Shown here: piece by piece, positions 1 through 8,105 of the stretch
Layout: each line of letters begins with the position of its first letter
Position numbering within the stretch: position 1 is the stretch's first letter
Origin: Granulicella sibirica
Lineage (GTDB): Bacteria; Acidobacteriota; Terriglobia; Terriglobales; Acidobacteriaceae
NCBI RefSeq assembly: GCF_004115155.1
Contig: NZ_RDSM01000001.1
Coordinates: 1-64,000 of the forward strand
Length of the DNA: 64,000 bases
Reading direction: 5' to 3'
The notes under the pieces: model-generated
Database searches by the model: none
Told to the model about the DNA's origin: nothing
The model's input: the letters and a program-made list of their open reading frames with translations, nothing else
Position numbers and translations under genes: made by a program

Positions 1-39
1 GGTGAAATCAATCCGCCCAGTATCGCCACCTTCATCTCG

Positions 40-121
40 TTATGTTGCGTCCAGAATCGGCAAGCCCAATGAAGACGGCCCCTCGCAGCCGCTACACAAC
101 ATAACTGCGAACACAACATAA
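40..121. repeat. Cluster of three 11-bp TTATGTTGTGT-type repeats
   Basis: The motif ACACAACATAA occurs at 94-104 and again at 111-121, a 17-bp period. Its inverted form TTATGTTGCGT, with one mismatch, lies at 40-50. The cluster sits exactly where the ardC reading frame loses its natural C-terminus. It could be the end of a mobile element or a set of recombinase-binding sites. No recombinase gene is visible beside it because the window starts here. Confidence 0.5.
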
Positions 122-536
122 GTGCGCCGTCTCATGCACCAACGTCGAAAACTCTTCGGCTTTTGACTGTCCCGGCAGGAGGGCGATGCGTCCGCCGTAG
201 CTCATGCCAAGTGCGGGGGCAATGCTGGGGTTATAGACAAGGGTGATGCCGCGAGAGCGAACAAATGCGGCCAACCGCTCCGAGTTTTCCCTAGGGTCGC
301 CGGAGATCTCGCGCATCGCTGGCAGGTCTACGCCGTCCGTTTGCGAGACATCGAAAACGTACGTCGAACGGAAGCCACACAGGACAGCGGTGTTCTGCCT
401 GATGATGTCTTTGTTCGCTTCGTCGTCCTTCTTCCTGCGAATGCCCATGATGGGCGCGAGAATACGGATGCCCTTCTCGCCCTTCTTCACAGAGCGGCCT
501 AAGTTCTTCCACGTCCAGAATCCGGCAACGCGAGTT
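92..536 (-). pseudogene. ArdC-like antirestriction protein, fragment truncated at both ends
   Basis: The ArdC signature can be read in one frame: a GFWTWKNLGRSVKKGEKGI segment of the N-terminal ssDNA-binding domain, then the metallopeptidase half ending in the zinc-binding HETAH motif. The family blocks restriction of incoming conjugative DNA. The N-terminal ~100 residues are missing because the frame begins inside the 3' end of the relaxase gene, at a join near 530-536. The C-terminus runs into the TTATGTTGTGT repeats straight after HETAHL and stops 8 residues later. The first internal ATG (490) gives a 132-residue ORF that would lack the first half of the ssDNA-binding domain. Probably non-functional, although an independent peptidase fragment cannot be excluded. 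Confidence 0.75.
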
Positions 537-2841
537 GCACGCGGTCGCCCTGCGCGAAGCTCCGCTCAGAATCGCGGTAGACTGTCACGCCCTGCAAACG
601 GCGAGGATCGTAGCTCAGTTCTTCGCCGCCATATCGTTTTATCGTTATAGTGTTGGTCTCTCGATTTGTGGCCGTAACACGTGCGTATTCTCCGGCCTCG
701 ATGCCCAGCGGCTTTGAGCCTTTCGAGTAGCGGATAACATCGCCCTTCTCGTAGTTCTGTGCGTGCTGCCGGTCAGCTCCGCCGATGTTCTGCCGCGCGT
801 ACAGCACATGCACGCGATGCTCTTCGCCGCTGACCTTGCCGTCAGCCTGCATCGCCTGATGAATGGCGCTGTTAATCTCACGCCGCGATTCATTGTCGGG
901 CGAGACGACCAACGTTCCCTCTGGTGAACGCACGTACTCGCGAGCGATTTCACCGATTCGTTCGAGCCGGTCTTTGATTTCCAGCACGCGGCCTTGCTGA
1001 TTCAGATTCCCGATGGCTTCGCGCACTTCACCACGTGCAAGCTGCTCGACGGCCTCTTTCAACGCAGGGTCTTTCTGCCGGATGATCTCGTCGAGATGCG
1101 CCGTTCGCAGCCCTGCTTCCTGAAGCTGCGCATACGGTCGGCCAGCTTCGACGGCCTCATGCTGCCGAGTATCGCCAACGAACAACACACGGTCATTTTC
1201 CTTTAGCCGTACCACGAAGGTGTGCATCTGCTGTGTGCTCGCCATACTCGATTCATCGATCACGTAGAGCCGTTTCTGCCCATCGTCAGCCCGCTCGCCG
1301 CGTGCGAGATGACGCTGTAACGTATGCGTCTCGATGCCCGATTCGGCGAGCTTTTGCGCTGCCCTTGATGTCGGTGCGAACCCTTTAATCTCATAGCCCG
1401 CACGCTCCGCAGCTTCACGGACAGCGGCTAGAGAAGTGGTCTTTCCAGCCCCGGCAACGCCCTCCAATGCCATCATCTGATCGCGACTCGTCAGCACCGT
1501 ATCGACAGCGCTCCGCTGACCCACGCTCAGATGTGCATGCTGCTCCATCGTCTGCTGGCGCGCGTTGCCATCGGCTAGTACCTCGCGCGTTCCTTGTCCC
1601 ATCCTCATTTGTTCAATCAACTCGCGCTCGTATCCCTGCATCTCGGCTGTTGTGTAGGCCCGACCTGCGCGCCCAGCCTTCCGCTCGATCTCTATCAAAT
1701 TGCCGCCCGTAGCGCGGCGCTCAAACTCCGCACGTATCTCCGCCAGACGGGCTTCGCCCATCGTGTGCTTCAACGCGTCGCGCATCAGTGAACGCTCGTC
1801 GACAACGGCTTCGCGTTCCATGCCGCGCTCCCGTGCGTAGCTCATGCCATCATTCGCGGCACGTTGCGATTGCTCCGGGATCAGTTCGATTCCCGGTCGC
1901 TGCGCCGCTTCTGTAAGTACACGCTGTGGTTGTTGTCCAAATTCTGCAGCCATCTTTTGATGCTGCGCTAGTACCTCGTCATGAGAAAGCGGCTGTTTCG
2001 CATCCCGCGTCTGGTGCGCCGCGATCTGTGCAGCCCCGGCACCGCTGCGTCCAGCAGCCTCCATATGCTCTTCAATCTGCTGCCGCCGTGGGCTCGACGC
2101 CTCCAGATACTCCCGCGTGTAGCCCTTGATCTCAGGTTGTCCGTGCTCGCCACGCTCGATCTCATATCCCAATCCCTGCAAGTGCGCTGCCAGCTCCGAG
2201 CGATATACCGCCGTTGCATACTGCTGCGTCCGGTATAGCTCTTGAGGCTGCAACGCCCGCGTGTTGCCATCCGCCGTCTCGGTCACGTTGAACACAACGG
2301 CGTGCGTGTGGAGTTGCGGCGCGGCGTAGCCGTTAACAGGGCGGCTGCTGTCGTGCTCGAACTTCGCAACAGCCCATGCTCCGCTCGTCTGCGCGGGAGC
2401 GTTGCCACCCATTCTGGCCTGCACGTACTTTTCCATCTCATCAAGTGCCGTCCGCACGCTTTCGCGATGGGCTTCGCGTACACGATCATCGCCACCAACT
2501 AACGCGGTAAGAGACACGCTCTTCGGCGCGCTGAATGTTGCATCCCATCCGGCCCGATGCTCCATCGACCGCACCATCTCGCCGCGCCCGTTCTCGTACT
2601 CACGCACTGTTTGATGTCGCACAAGCTGCTCGCCAGTCAATGGATGCTGGCCCTCGGATAGCCGCGCGAACTGCTGCTCCTGCACCTCGCCGGTCAAGCC
2701 CCACCGCTCCGCAAGCTGGCCCTGCCACTCGCCGCGCACACGGTCGCCCTCTGTGTAGTAGTTCTCATTCGCGTTGGCGAACTCCTCTTTGTGATACGCC
2801 TGCGCCTGGCCGGAGCTGATCGGTTTGGAGAGCGTCACCAT
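499..2841 (-). CDS. traA: MobF-family conjugative relaxase/helicase (TraA/TrwC type), C-terminally truncated
   Basis: This relaxase nicks at oriT and unwinds DNA for conjugation. N-terminal tyrosines (Y16, Y28, Y29) are candidate nucleophiles. The metal-binding HTHAVVFN motif is at about 178-185. An SF1 helicase domain follows, with Walker A GVAGAGKTT near 460 and VIDESSM near 530. At 780 residues it is shorter than typical relatives of about 950 or more. The last ~11 residues (LALPDSGRGRT) come from reading ardC DNA out of frame, so a deletion has joined the two genes. The gene starts 6 bp after the coupling-protein stop, which implies one transcript. Both catalytic domains are present; loss of the tail may or may not abolish transfer. 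Confidence 0.88.
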   Translation of the reverse strand: MVTLSKPISSGQAQAYHKEEFANANENYYTEGDRVRGEWQGQLAERWGLTGEVQEQQFARLSEGQHPLTGEQLVRHQTVREYENGRGEMVRSMEHRAGWDATFSAPKSVSLTALVGGDDRVREAHRESVRTALDEMEKYVQARMGGNAPAQTSGAWAVAKFEHDSSRPVNGYAAPQLHTHAVVFNVTETADGNTRALQPQELYRTQQYATAVYRSELAAHLQGLGYEIERGEHGQPEIKGYTREYLEASSPRRQQIEEHMEAAGRSGAGAAQIAAHQTRDAKQPLSHDEVLAQHQKMAAEFGQQPQRVLTEAAQRPGIELIPEQSQRAANDGMSYARERGMEREAVVDERSLMRDALKHTMGEARLAEIRAEFERRATGGNLIEIERKAGRAGRAYTTAEMQGYERELIEQMRMGQGTREVLADGNARQQTMEQHAHLSVGQRSAVDTVLTSRDQMMALEGVAGAGKTTSLAAVREAAERAGYEIKGFAPTSRAAQKLAESGIETHTLQRHLARGERADDGQKRLYVIDESSMASTQQMHTFVVRLKENDRVLFVGDTRQHEAVEAGRPYAQLQEAGLRTAHLDEIIRQKDPALKEAVEQLARGEVREAIGNLNQQGRVLEIKDRLERIGEIAREYVRSPEGTLVVSPDNESRREINSAIHQAMQADGKVSGEEHRVHVLYARQNIGGADRQHAQNYEKGDVIRYSKGSKPLGIEAGEYARVTATNRETNTITIKRYGGEELSYDPRRLQGVTVYRDSERSFAQGDRVQLALPDSGRGRT

Positions 2842-2847
2842 GATCGT

Positions 2848-4848
2848 TCACTCGAAGTACGGATGCTGTTCGTTGAGCTCGACTACCTTCTGTTCCGGCT
2901 TCTTCTGGACACTCTGCGGAGCCTTTCGCCGTATCACTGGCTCTTCGACCGCGACCGACGCGGGCTGCGCTGCGGGTTGCAATGGCACAACCGGCGTCAT
3001 CTTTCGCTCGATGAACTTCTCCGCACGGTTCGCCAGCTCCATGTACGGGAAACGCATCTGCACAACGAGGTTGCCATGCTTGAGATAACCGTGCAGTGGA
3101 TCAAGCCCCGCAACCTCGCTTGCCATAACCAGCGGCTCACGCGTGATGTCGCGCTGTTCGCTCTCACGTCCGCGTGGGAACACGCCCTTGGTGCGCGACT
3201 CGCGGAAGCGTTCGACCTCGACTTCGCCGATGGCTTTTGAGATCCACTCGGACGCATGAGGCTCGCTGGTTTTAAGGAAGACCCTTGTCGCTGGCTGCGA
3301 GAGCATCGCCTCTGCAACGTGGCCGTACAGCGCCTCGACCTGAGCCTTTCCTTGGAAGCCCAGCACCATCGGATTATTCGATTTGCGGTTCTCCGTCACC
3401 GCCGTTTTGAGCTGCGGAAGATGCTGCAAGCTCGCCAGCTCATCCAGCACGAACCACGTCTTCAGCCGCGCTGTATCGTCGTTCATCATGCGCAATACGA
3501 GCAAGTCCAGCCACAGGCTGACGAGTGGCCGCATCCGCTCGCGCATCGTCGGCTTCGACGTGATGAACACCCATCCTTTGCGCTCCTTTGCCCACTCGAC
3601 CGTGCTCCAACGCTGCTTCGTTTCACGCTCCGAAGGCAGCAGCTTGAACGCATCGGCGACCATGTTCAGCGAGCCTAAGACACCGCTGCGCTGGTTCGCC
3701 GCGCCGCGGTCGATCATTGCGGCCATCTCCGTTCCGTCGATCCGTTTGTCGATCTCATCCGCGTTGCTCATCCAGTACGTCAGCTCTTGCGGCGTCGGCC
3801 TCTGGTTGATTAAGTGAGCGAAGATTTTGCGCGGCGCTTCGACGAAGAACCGGTTCTCCCGGCCCTGATCCGGGAACAGGCTGACGGCTAAGGTAAGGGC
3901 CTCTGCTTCGTGTGGAACCTCATCGCCCGGAGTCCAGAACGGGCAGCGTGCATCAAGCGGATTCAGGACCACGTCGCCGCGACTCTCGTTATAGAACTGC
4001 GGCAGATATTCCATGGCAGGGTCGTACACGATGGCCGCTTCGCCGCGATCTGCGATCTGCGCGAGAAGCTGCCGGATCGTCGCCGATTTGCCGGTGCCGC
4101 TATCGCCCACGATGAGGAAGTGCATCGCCTCGCGATCACGAGGAACTCGAACCCAGCGGCTAAGAGATTTATGGAAGGTCTTGTCCCACCAACTAGCCTC
4201 TTCGTTCACGAACGCGATGCCGTCCGGCAGATGCACGCGGATCGCTTTCGACCGGCCCAGCTTCGTGTTGAACTCCGCCGTCGAGACCAGCTCCGGCCCG
4301 CGAAGACGACGCCCATGTTTCCAGATCTGACGCCGCGCCCGATCCTTCGGAACCGCCACGAAGAGAGCCAGCACGAAAAACGCCAGCGAGAGATAGACCG
4401 GTATCCGGTAGAACGTCCACGCCTCGTGATCGGCGTACACGGCTTGACTCATCACCCGGTGCAGGCCCCGGTCGTTAAACACACCCGTCACCCAGGTCAG
4501 CCGCGCGATGCGATCCTTCACGCCCTCTTCCGTCAGGTGGTAACCCGGCCTGCCGTCCACGCTCGGCACCCGCTCGATCTCGTCGTCGATCACGAGCCGC
4601 TGGCTTTTGCCGACCACCGCCTCCAGTAGCGTGTACTTGCTCGATGCCGTGGCCGACGCTTGGCCCCGCGTTCCGCTCTTCAGGTAGTCCGTCAGGTACA
4701 GCCGCTCGGCCTCTGTCCAGCTTCGCTCGTACTGCCACGTCAGCAGCCCGGCCAGGAACACCGGCGTCAGTAGGAACGCCATCACCGTCCACACCGGCGT
4801 CCGGCTTGGCCATGCTTTCGAGTATTCCTTACGACCCCATTCCGCCAT
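2848..4848 (-). CDS. traD: Type IV coupling protein (TraD/VirD4/TrwB-like)
   Basis: This inner-membrane ATPase passes the relaxosome to the type IV secretion channel. Two membrane segments are visible (about 19-38 and 148-166), then a cytoplasmic RecA-like motor with Walker A GDSGTGKS at 248-255 and a Walker-B-like WFVLDELASL near 463. The 666-residue length is normal for the family. Its start overlaps the end of the upstream RHH gene by 20 bp, and the relaxase follows 6 bp after its stop. The order accessory - coupling protein - relaxase is that of R388-like MobF systems. No VirB channel genes are in the window; they would have to lie to the left or be supplied by another element. Confidence 0.9.
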   Translation of the reverse strand: MAEWGRKEYSKAWPSRTPVWTVMAFLLTPVFLAGLLTWQYERSWTEAERLYLTDYLKSGTRGQASATASSKYTLLEAVVGKSQRLVIDDEIERVPSVDGRPGYHLTEEGVKDRIARLTWVTGVFNDRGLHRVMSQAVYADHEAWTFYRIPVYLSLAFFVLALFVAVPKDRARRQIWKHGRRLRGPELVSTAEFNTKLGRSKAIRVHLPDGIAFVNEEASWWDKTFHKSLSRWVRVPRDREAMHFLIVGDSGTGKSATIRQLLAQIADRGEAAIVYDPAMEYLPQFYNESRGDVVLNPLDARCPFWTPGDEVPHEAEALTLAVSLFPDQGRENRFFVEAPRKIFAHLINQRPTPQELTYWMSNADEIDKRIDGTEMAAMIDRGAANQRSGVLGSLNMVADAFKLLPSERETKQRWSTVEWAKERKGWVFITSKPTMRERMRPLVSLWLDLLVLRMMNDDTARLKTWFVLDELASLQHLPQLKTAVTENRKSNNPMVLGFQGKAQVEALYGHVAEAMLSQPATRVFLKTSEPHASEWISKAIGEVEVERFRESRTKGVFPRGRESEQRDITREPLVMASEVAGLDPLHGYLKHGNLVVQMRFPYMELANRAEKFIERKMTPVVPLQPAAQPASVAVEEPVIRRKAPQSVQKKPEQKVVELNEQHPYFE

Positions 4849-5206
4849 CTTCGACCTCCGGTTGGGTTTCCTTGCTAGCCGCGCGAGCGGCCTGTAGGCG
4901 CTCCCGCGCCCGCTCTAACTTCGTCGCGTCCGCCCGCTCGATCAGGCCACGCAGCTCTGCCTCCGTGAGCGGGCTTTTGTCCGCCCGGAAGCTCAGATTC
5001 AGGAACAGTGACCGAAGGGCTAGCAGCTCGGCCAGCACGACTTCGCTCCCGGCCTCCGCGCTTGGCTCGACCGGCGCGGCCAGCAGCACGTCTCGAACCC
5101 ACTCCGAGAGCGTCAGGCCCGACGAACGCGCCCGCTCCTCCAGCATGGCGAACCCCGCCTCGCTGACCTTCGTGCCGACGGATCTTGTACGGAGTGGCGG
5201 CTTCAT
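4829..5206 (-). CDS. Ribbon-helix-helix relaxosome accessory / mobilization protein
   Basis: The N-terminal part (RTRSVGTKVSEAGF, then a helix ending SLTLSEWVRDVLLA-like) fits a ribbon-helix-helix DNA-binding fold. The C-terminal half is charged and helical, as in MobC/TrwA-type oriT-binding accessory proteins. Position supports this: it is first in the transfer operon, overlaps traD by 20 bp, and its upstream DNA carries hairpins that could be oriT. A GTG at 5245 would add 13 residues. The ATG at 5206 is preferred because it sits just before the conserved fold. Function is inferred from fold and place; no close homologue was recognised. Confidence 0.65.
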   Translation of the reverse strand: MKPPLRTRSVGTKVSEAGFAMLEERARSSGLTLSEWVRDVLLAAPVEPSAEAGSEVVLAELLALRSLFLNLSFRADKSPLTEAELRGLIERADATKLERARERLQAARAASKETQPEVEDGGMGS

Positions 5207-5402
5207 CGGAGACCGCCAGCGATGAAAGGGAGATGCAGGCCGCACGTCGGCTGTACGTTGCTCAGATTCGGGCAGCGTGGCCGGAAGCGGGCAAAGGGGT
5301 TTGAACTCATATGGTTCCCCTACAGCAACCTGCGTTCGCTTCCAGAGTAACGCTCTTGCTGGCCTTTTTCTATTTGAGGCCTGTTTTCAATAAGTTGCCC
5401 GG

Positions 5403-5421
5403 CAGTAACCTCAGGCTACTG
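5403..5421. promoter_or_regulatory. Perfect nested hairpin between the transfer operon and the TIR gene (oriT candidate)
   Basis: CAGTA and TACTG arms flank an inner CCT-C-AGG palindrome, making a compact stem. It lies in the non-coding DNA upstream of the relaxosome operon, where MobF elements usually keep oriT. The nic site itself was not identified. Confidence 0.4.
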
Positions 5422-5437
5422 TGCAGCTCCCATTCTG

Positions 5438-5453
5438 GGGTGACGTGTCACCC
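5438..5453. promoter_or_regulatory. GGGTGAC-GT-GTCACCC palindrome, probable operator
   Basis: A 7-bp perfect inverted repeat with a 2-bp centre lies about 70 bp before the TIR gene start and about 230 bp before the divergent transfer operon. This is a typical dimeric-repressor site and could be bound by the RHH protein of the transfer operon. Alternatively it is part of oriT. Confidence 0.45.
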
Positions 5454-5523
5454 TCAATCCGCTGCATAGCAGCGTAAGCTTTGTAGACGCTGCACACTGG
5501 CGATGAAAGAAGGTGATTGCAGG

Positions 5524-6477
5524 ATGCCGACTCTGTTTTTCTCCTATTCCCATGAAGACGAAAAGCTGCGCGATCAGCTCGAAGTCCACTTGGCAGGACT
5601 GAAGCGCCAGGGTGTCATTTCAACATGGCACGACCGGCGTATCTCGGCTGGGACGGAGCTAGGCAACACTATCGACCAGAATCTGAACGAAGCGGATGTG
5701 ATTCTTCTGCTCATCAGCCCAGACTTCATCAATTCGGATTACTGCTACGAGCGCGAGATGTTGCGAGCGATGGAACGCCACGACCGCCTGGAAGCAAGGG
5801 TGATTCCCATCATCTTGCGCCCGTGCGACTGGCACGGTCTTCCGTTCGGGAAGCTATTGGCCGCCCCGAAGGACGGTAAACCGGTCACCAAATGGGCGGA
5901 TCAAGACGACGCCTTTCTGGACATCGCGACGGCTATCAAAGATGCCCTCAAGGATCTCGGGAAAGCCACCTCATCCGTTAGTCCCCGGACCACCGAATCG
6001 TCAGCAACTCCTCAAAGCATCACGGCACCGATTCGTTCCAGCAACCTTAGAATTCGGAAGCAGTTCTCCGATCTCGATCGAGACACCTTCCGACACGAAG
6101 GATTCGACTTTATCGCCAAATTCTTCGAAGCGGCTCTCCTTGAGATCGCCAACCGCAATCCGGGTTTGGCGCAACGCTTTCAACGCGTAGACGCAAACCA
6201 CTTCACGGCATCTCTCTATCAAAATGGAGAGAAGGTTTGCAGAGGGTCTGCCTCCGTTGGCGGGGGACACATGGGCTCCGACAGCATTCAATATTCGATG
6301 ACCGATACACCACGGGATGGGGGAATGAACGAAGCCGTTTACGTGAAGAACGACGATCAAACCCTTTACTTCGAACCCCTCGGCATGCAGTCCTACGGAA
6401 ACCGGGATAAGCAGAAGCTCACGCCGCAAGGCGCTGCCGAGTTCTTTTGGGACTTGTTCATCCGCCCACTTCAGTGA
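5524..6477 (+). CDS. TIR-domain protein with an unrecognised C-terminal domain (probable defence effector)
   Basis: Residues 1-145 are a bacterial TIR domain: LFFSYSHEDEKL at the start, a DRRI/AGTELG loop, and the YCYERE motif with candidate catalytic glutamates (E76/E78). Many such domains cleave NAD+ in abortive phage defence. A Ser/Thr-rich linker (about 150-175) leads to a 140-residue domain beginning RKQFSDLDRDTF, which I do not recognise and which could be the sensor. The start at 5524 is chosen because the TIR fold begins there and GAAGG lies about 10 bp upstream; ATG 5503 is the alternative. There is no adjacent Thoeris ThsA or other partner, so it appears to act alone. It lies on the mobile element, divergent from the transfer genes. 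Confidence 0.8.
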   Translation: MPTLFFSYSHEDEKLRDQLEVHLAGLKRQGVISTWHDRRISAGTELGNTIDQNLNEADVILLLISPDFINSDYCYEREMLRAMERHDRLEARVIPIILRPCDWHGLPFGKLLAAPKDGKPVTKWADQDDAFLDIATAIKDALKDLGKATSSVSPRTTESSATPQSITAPIRSSNLRIRKQFSDLDRDTFRHEGFDFIAKFFEAALLEIANRNPGLAQRFQRVDANHFTASLYQNGEKVCRGSASVGGGHMGSDSIQYSMTDTPRDGGMNEAVYVKNDDQTLYFEPLGMQSYGNRDKQKLTPQGAAEFFWDLFIRPLQ

Positions 6478-6520
6478 GGCACCTTCCTTCACCTGGACCG
6501 TATGCGCTTCATGAGGTCAT

Positions 6521-7144
6521 TAAGTTAGCTTGCACAAACGCGCAGTCAGCGTGCTCATGCCGAGTGCTGGTGCGATGTTGGGGTTGTAGACAAGCTGGAT
6601 GTCCCGCAAACGAACGGAAGCGGCCAAACGTTCCATGTTCTCGCCGGGCTCGCCGCTGACTTCGTGCAGGTTGGGAGGCTCTACGCCATCCGTCTGCGAA
6701 GCGTCGAAGACGTAGGCATTACGGAATCCGAGCAATATCCGCGCGTTCTGCTCAGTGACGTCATTCTGGGCCTCCTCGTCCTTTTTGCGGCGAACGCCGA
6801 CGACGGGAGCGAGAATGCGAATGCCTTCTGTCCGGCCTTCAGGCTGCGTCCGAGTTTTCCATGTCCGGAATCCGGCGAAACGGGTCGCGGTCGGCATCTG
6901 CCGCGCGATCTCCAGCACGTTCCCAAAGCTGTAGTTATGGAACCGGCTCATAGCGGTGAGGTAGGTAGTTGGTAAGGGCTTCGGAGTGCCCGATCTCCAA
7001 CTGCTCAACCAAGAGCTTGATATTGGCCGCGATGAAACTCCTCTTTGATGGTTGGCTTCTTGCTGTAAATGGCGGTGGTGTAGTCCCTTATGGTGGCTTC
7101 TCATTGGCTTTTGCTGTTGCCACATCCGCGTTGAAACTCGGCAT
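6521..7144 (-). pseudogene. Second ArdC-like antirestriction gene, decayed by several indels
   Basis: The ArdC sequence can be followed from an ATG at 7144 (MPSFNADVATAKANEKPP) through the ssDNA-binding domain (SRFHNYSFGNV, AGFRTWK) into the peptidase half, stopping after APALGMS before the HExxH segment. The frame changes at least five times: near 7085-7090, an extra T near 7036, a 4-bp GTAG duplication at 6961-6968, a 2-bp loss just after TWK, and a 1-bp loss before GIRI that restores frame. The C-terminus is replaced by unrelated DNA. It is homologous to the fragment at 92-536 but not identical, so the two copies diverged before arriving or decaying here. Confidence 0.8.
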
Positions 7145-7592
7145 GTACATGCTGAACGCCACCTGGCGAAGGCGGGAGCAGCAAGGCGCAAGGGAGGGGT
7201 GTCCCCAACCTTGGAGCGAAGGCGAAGCTGGAGCAGAAAGGACGGAGCGCAGCGGCGGTCTGCACAAGCCCGCAGGGCGCGGAAGATTGGGGAAACCCTT
7301 GCGCCGCGCGATTGGGGCATCGCCCCTTAGCGAGGTTTGGCTTCCTTATTCGTGCGCGTTAGCGCACAGGAACTACAGGGTGGGCGTTGCAGGGGGGGAA
7401 CGGCCGCCCGCTGAGGTGGGTGACTGAAGACGCGTAGTGGCTGAAGGCAAGGCGTGCACCTCCTCAGCGCATTGTCGGATGGTGTTCTTAGAGTCCATCT
7501 AGGCCCATTTCGTCTGTACGTCAGGGCGATTGGATCAAGAGGAATCAATCCGACCGAGTATCATAGCGTCACGCTTCGTTCACGAGAAACCT
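7145..7592. other. Non-coding GC-rich stretch between ardC remnant and kwaA
   Basis: No convincing gene is seen in about 450 bp. Two small hairpins stand out: GGGGC-ATC-GCCCC at 7314-7326 and GTGCGC-GTTA-GCGCAC at 7352-7367. The right part must carry the kwaA promoter. It reads like plasmid-type spacer, and no replication gene or iteron series was found. Confidence 0.5.
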
Positions 7593-8105
7593 ATGCCGCG
7601 AATGTCCACCAGAGCGCTCCTGTTTTTGAGCTCATATTCTCCGCTGTTCCTCATCTTGTCGATGCGGGGATGGCGCGACAGCCGATATCTCGCTGTCGGA
7701 TTGGGCATCATAGCGTTACTTTCGATAAGCGGCTTGGTTCTTTTCCTTCGACTTGCCCGAAAGCTGCAAGCTTCTCGATTGTTCGTGGCTTCGGTTAAGT
7801 CGCGTGACGGGGATGTTATGAGCTATATCGTTACGTATCTCCTCCCGTTTCTCGCGATCAAAATGAACGACAAAATGGATGTAGCGTCGCTTGGTCTACT
7901 TCTTTCCGTCGTCGGAGTTCTCTATGTCAACTCTAATTTGATCCATACGAATCCCATCTTGAGCATCATGGGCTACCATCTTTTTGAAATCGAAGATTCG
8001 GATAGAAAAACGTCGACGTTAATCTGCAAGCGCTCTTACATTCGCACCGGTTCGGAACTCAGCGCCGTTTCAGTTGGTGACTATGTGCTCATGGAGAAAT
8101 CTTGA
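7593..8105 (+). CDS. kwaA: Kiwa defence membrane protein KwaA (probable)
   Basis: About 170 residues with four hydrophobic segments: ALLFLSSYSPLFLILS, YLAVGLGIIALLSISGLVLF, a YIVTYLLPFLAI segment, and LGLLLSVVGVLYVNSNL, followed by a short soluble tail. This size and topology match KwaA, the membrane sensor of the two-gene Kiwa anti-phage system. The N-P-I-L-S-I-M-G-Y-H stretch after TM4 resembles what I recall of the family. The call rests largely on the partner, since its stop overlaps the start of a KwaB-like gene (TGATG). The start at 7593 has a GAGAAA ribosome site 5 bp away; a TTG at 7530 is the upstream alternative. Confidence 0.72.
   Translation: MPRMSTRALLFLSSYSPLFLILSMRGWRDSRYLAVGLGIIALLSISGLVLFLRLARKLQASRLFVASVKSRDGDVMSYIVTYLLPFLAIKMNDKMDVASLGLLLSVVGVLYVNSNLIHTNPILSIMGYHLFEIEDSDRKTSTLICKRSYIRTGSELSAVSVGDYVLMEKS

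Noticed and set aside
5524..6477. Thoeris system
   Set aside because: A TIR protein is present, but there is no ThsA-like NADase/SLOG partner on either side.
1..7565. Short similarity between 5-25 and 7541-7562 (AATCAATCCG..C..AGTATC)
   Set aside because: Too short and imperfect to claim a duplicated boundary without the left-hand sequence.
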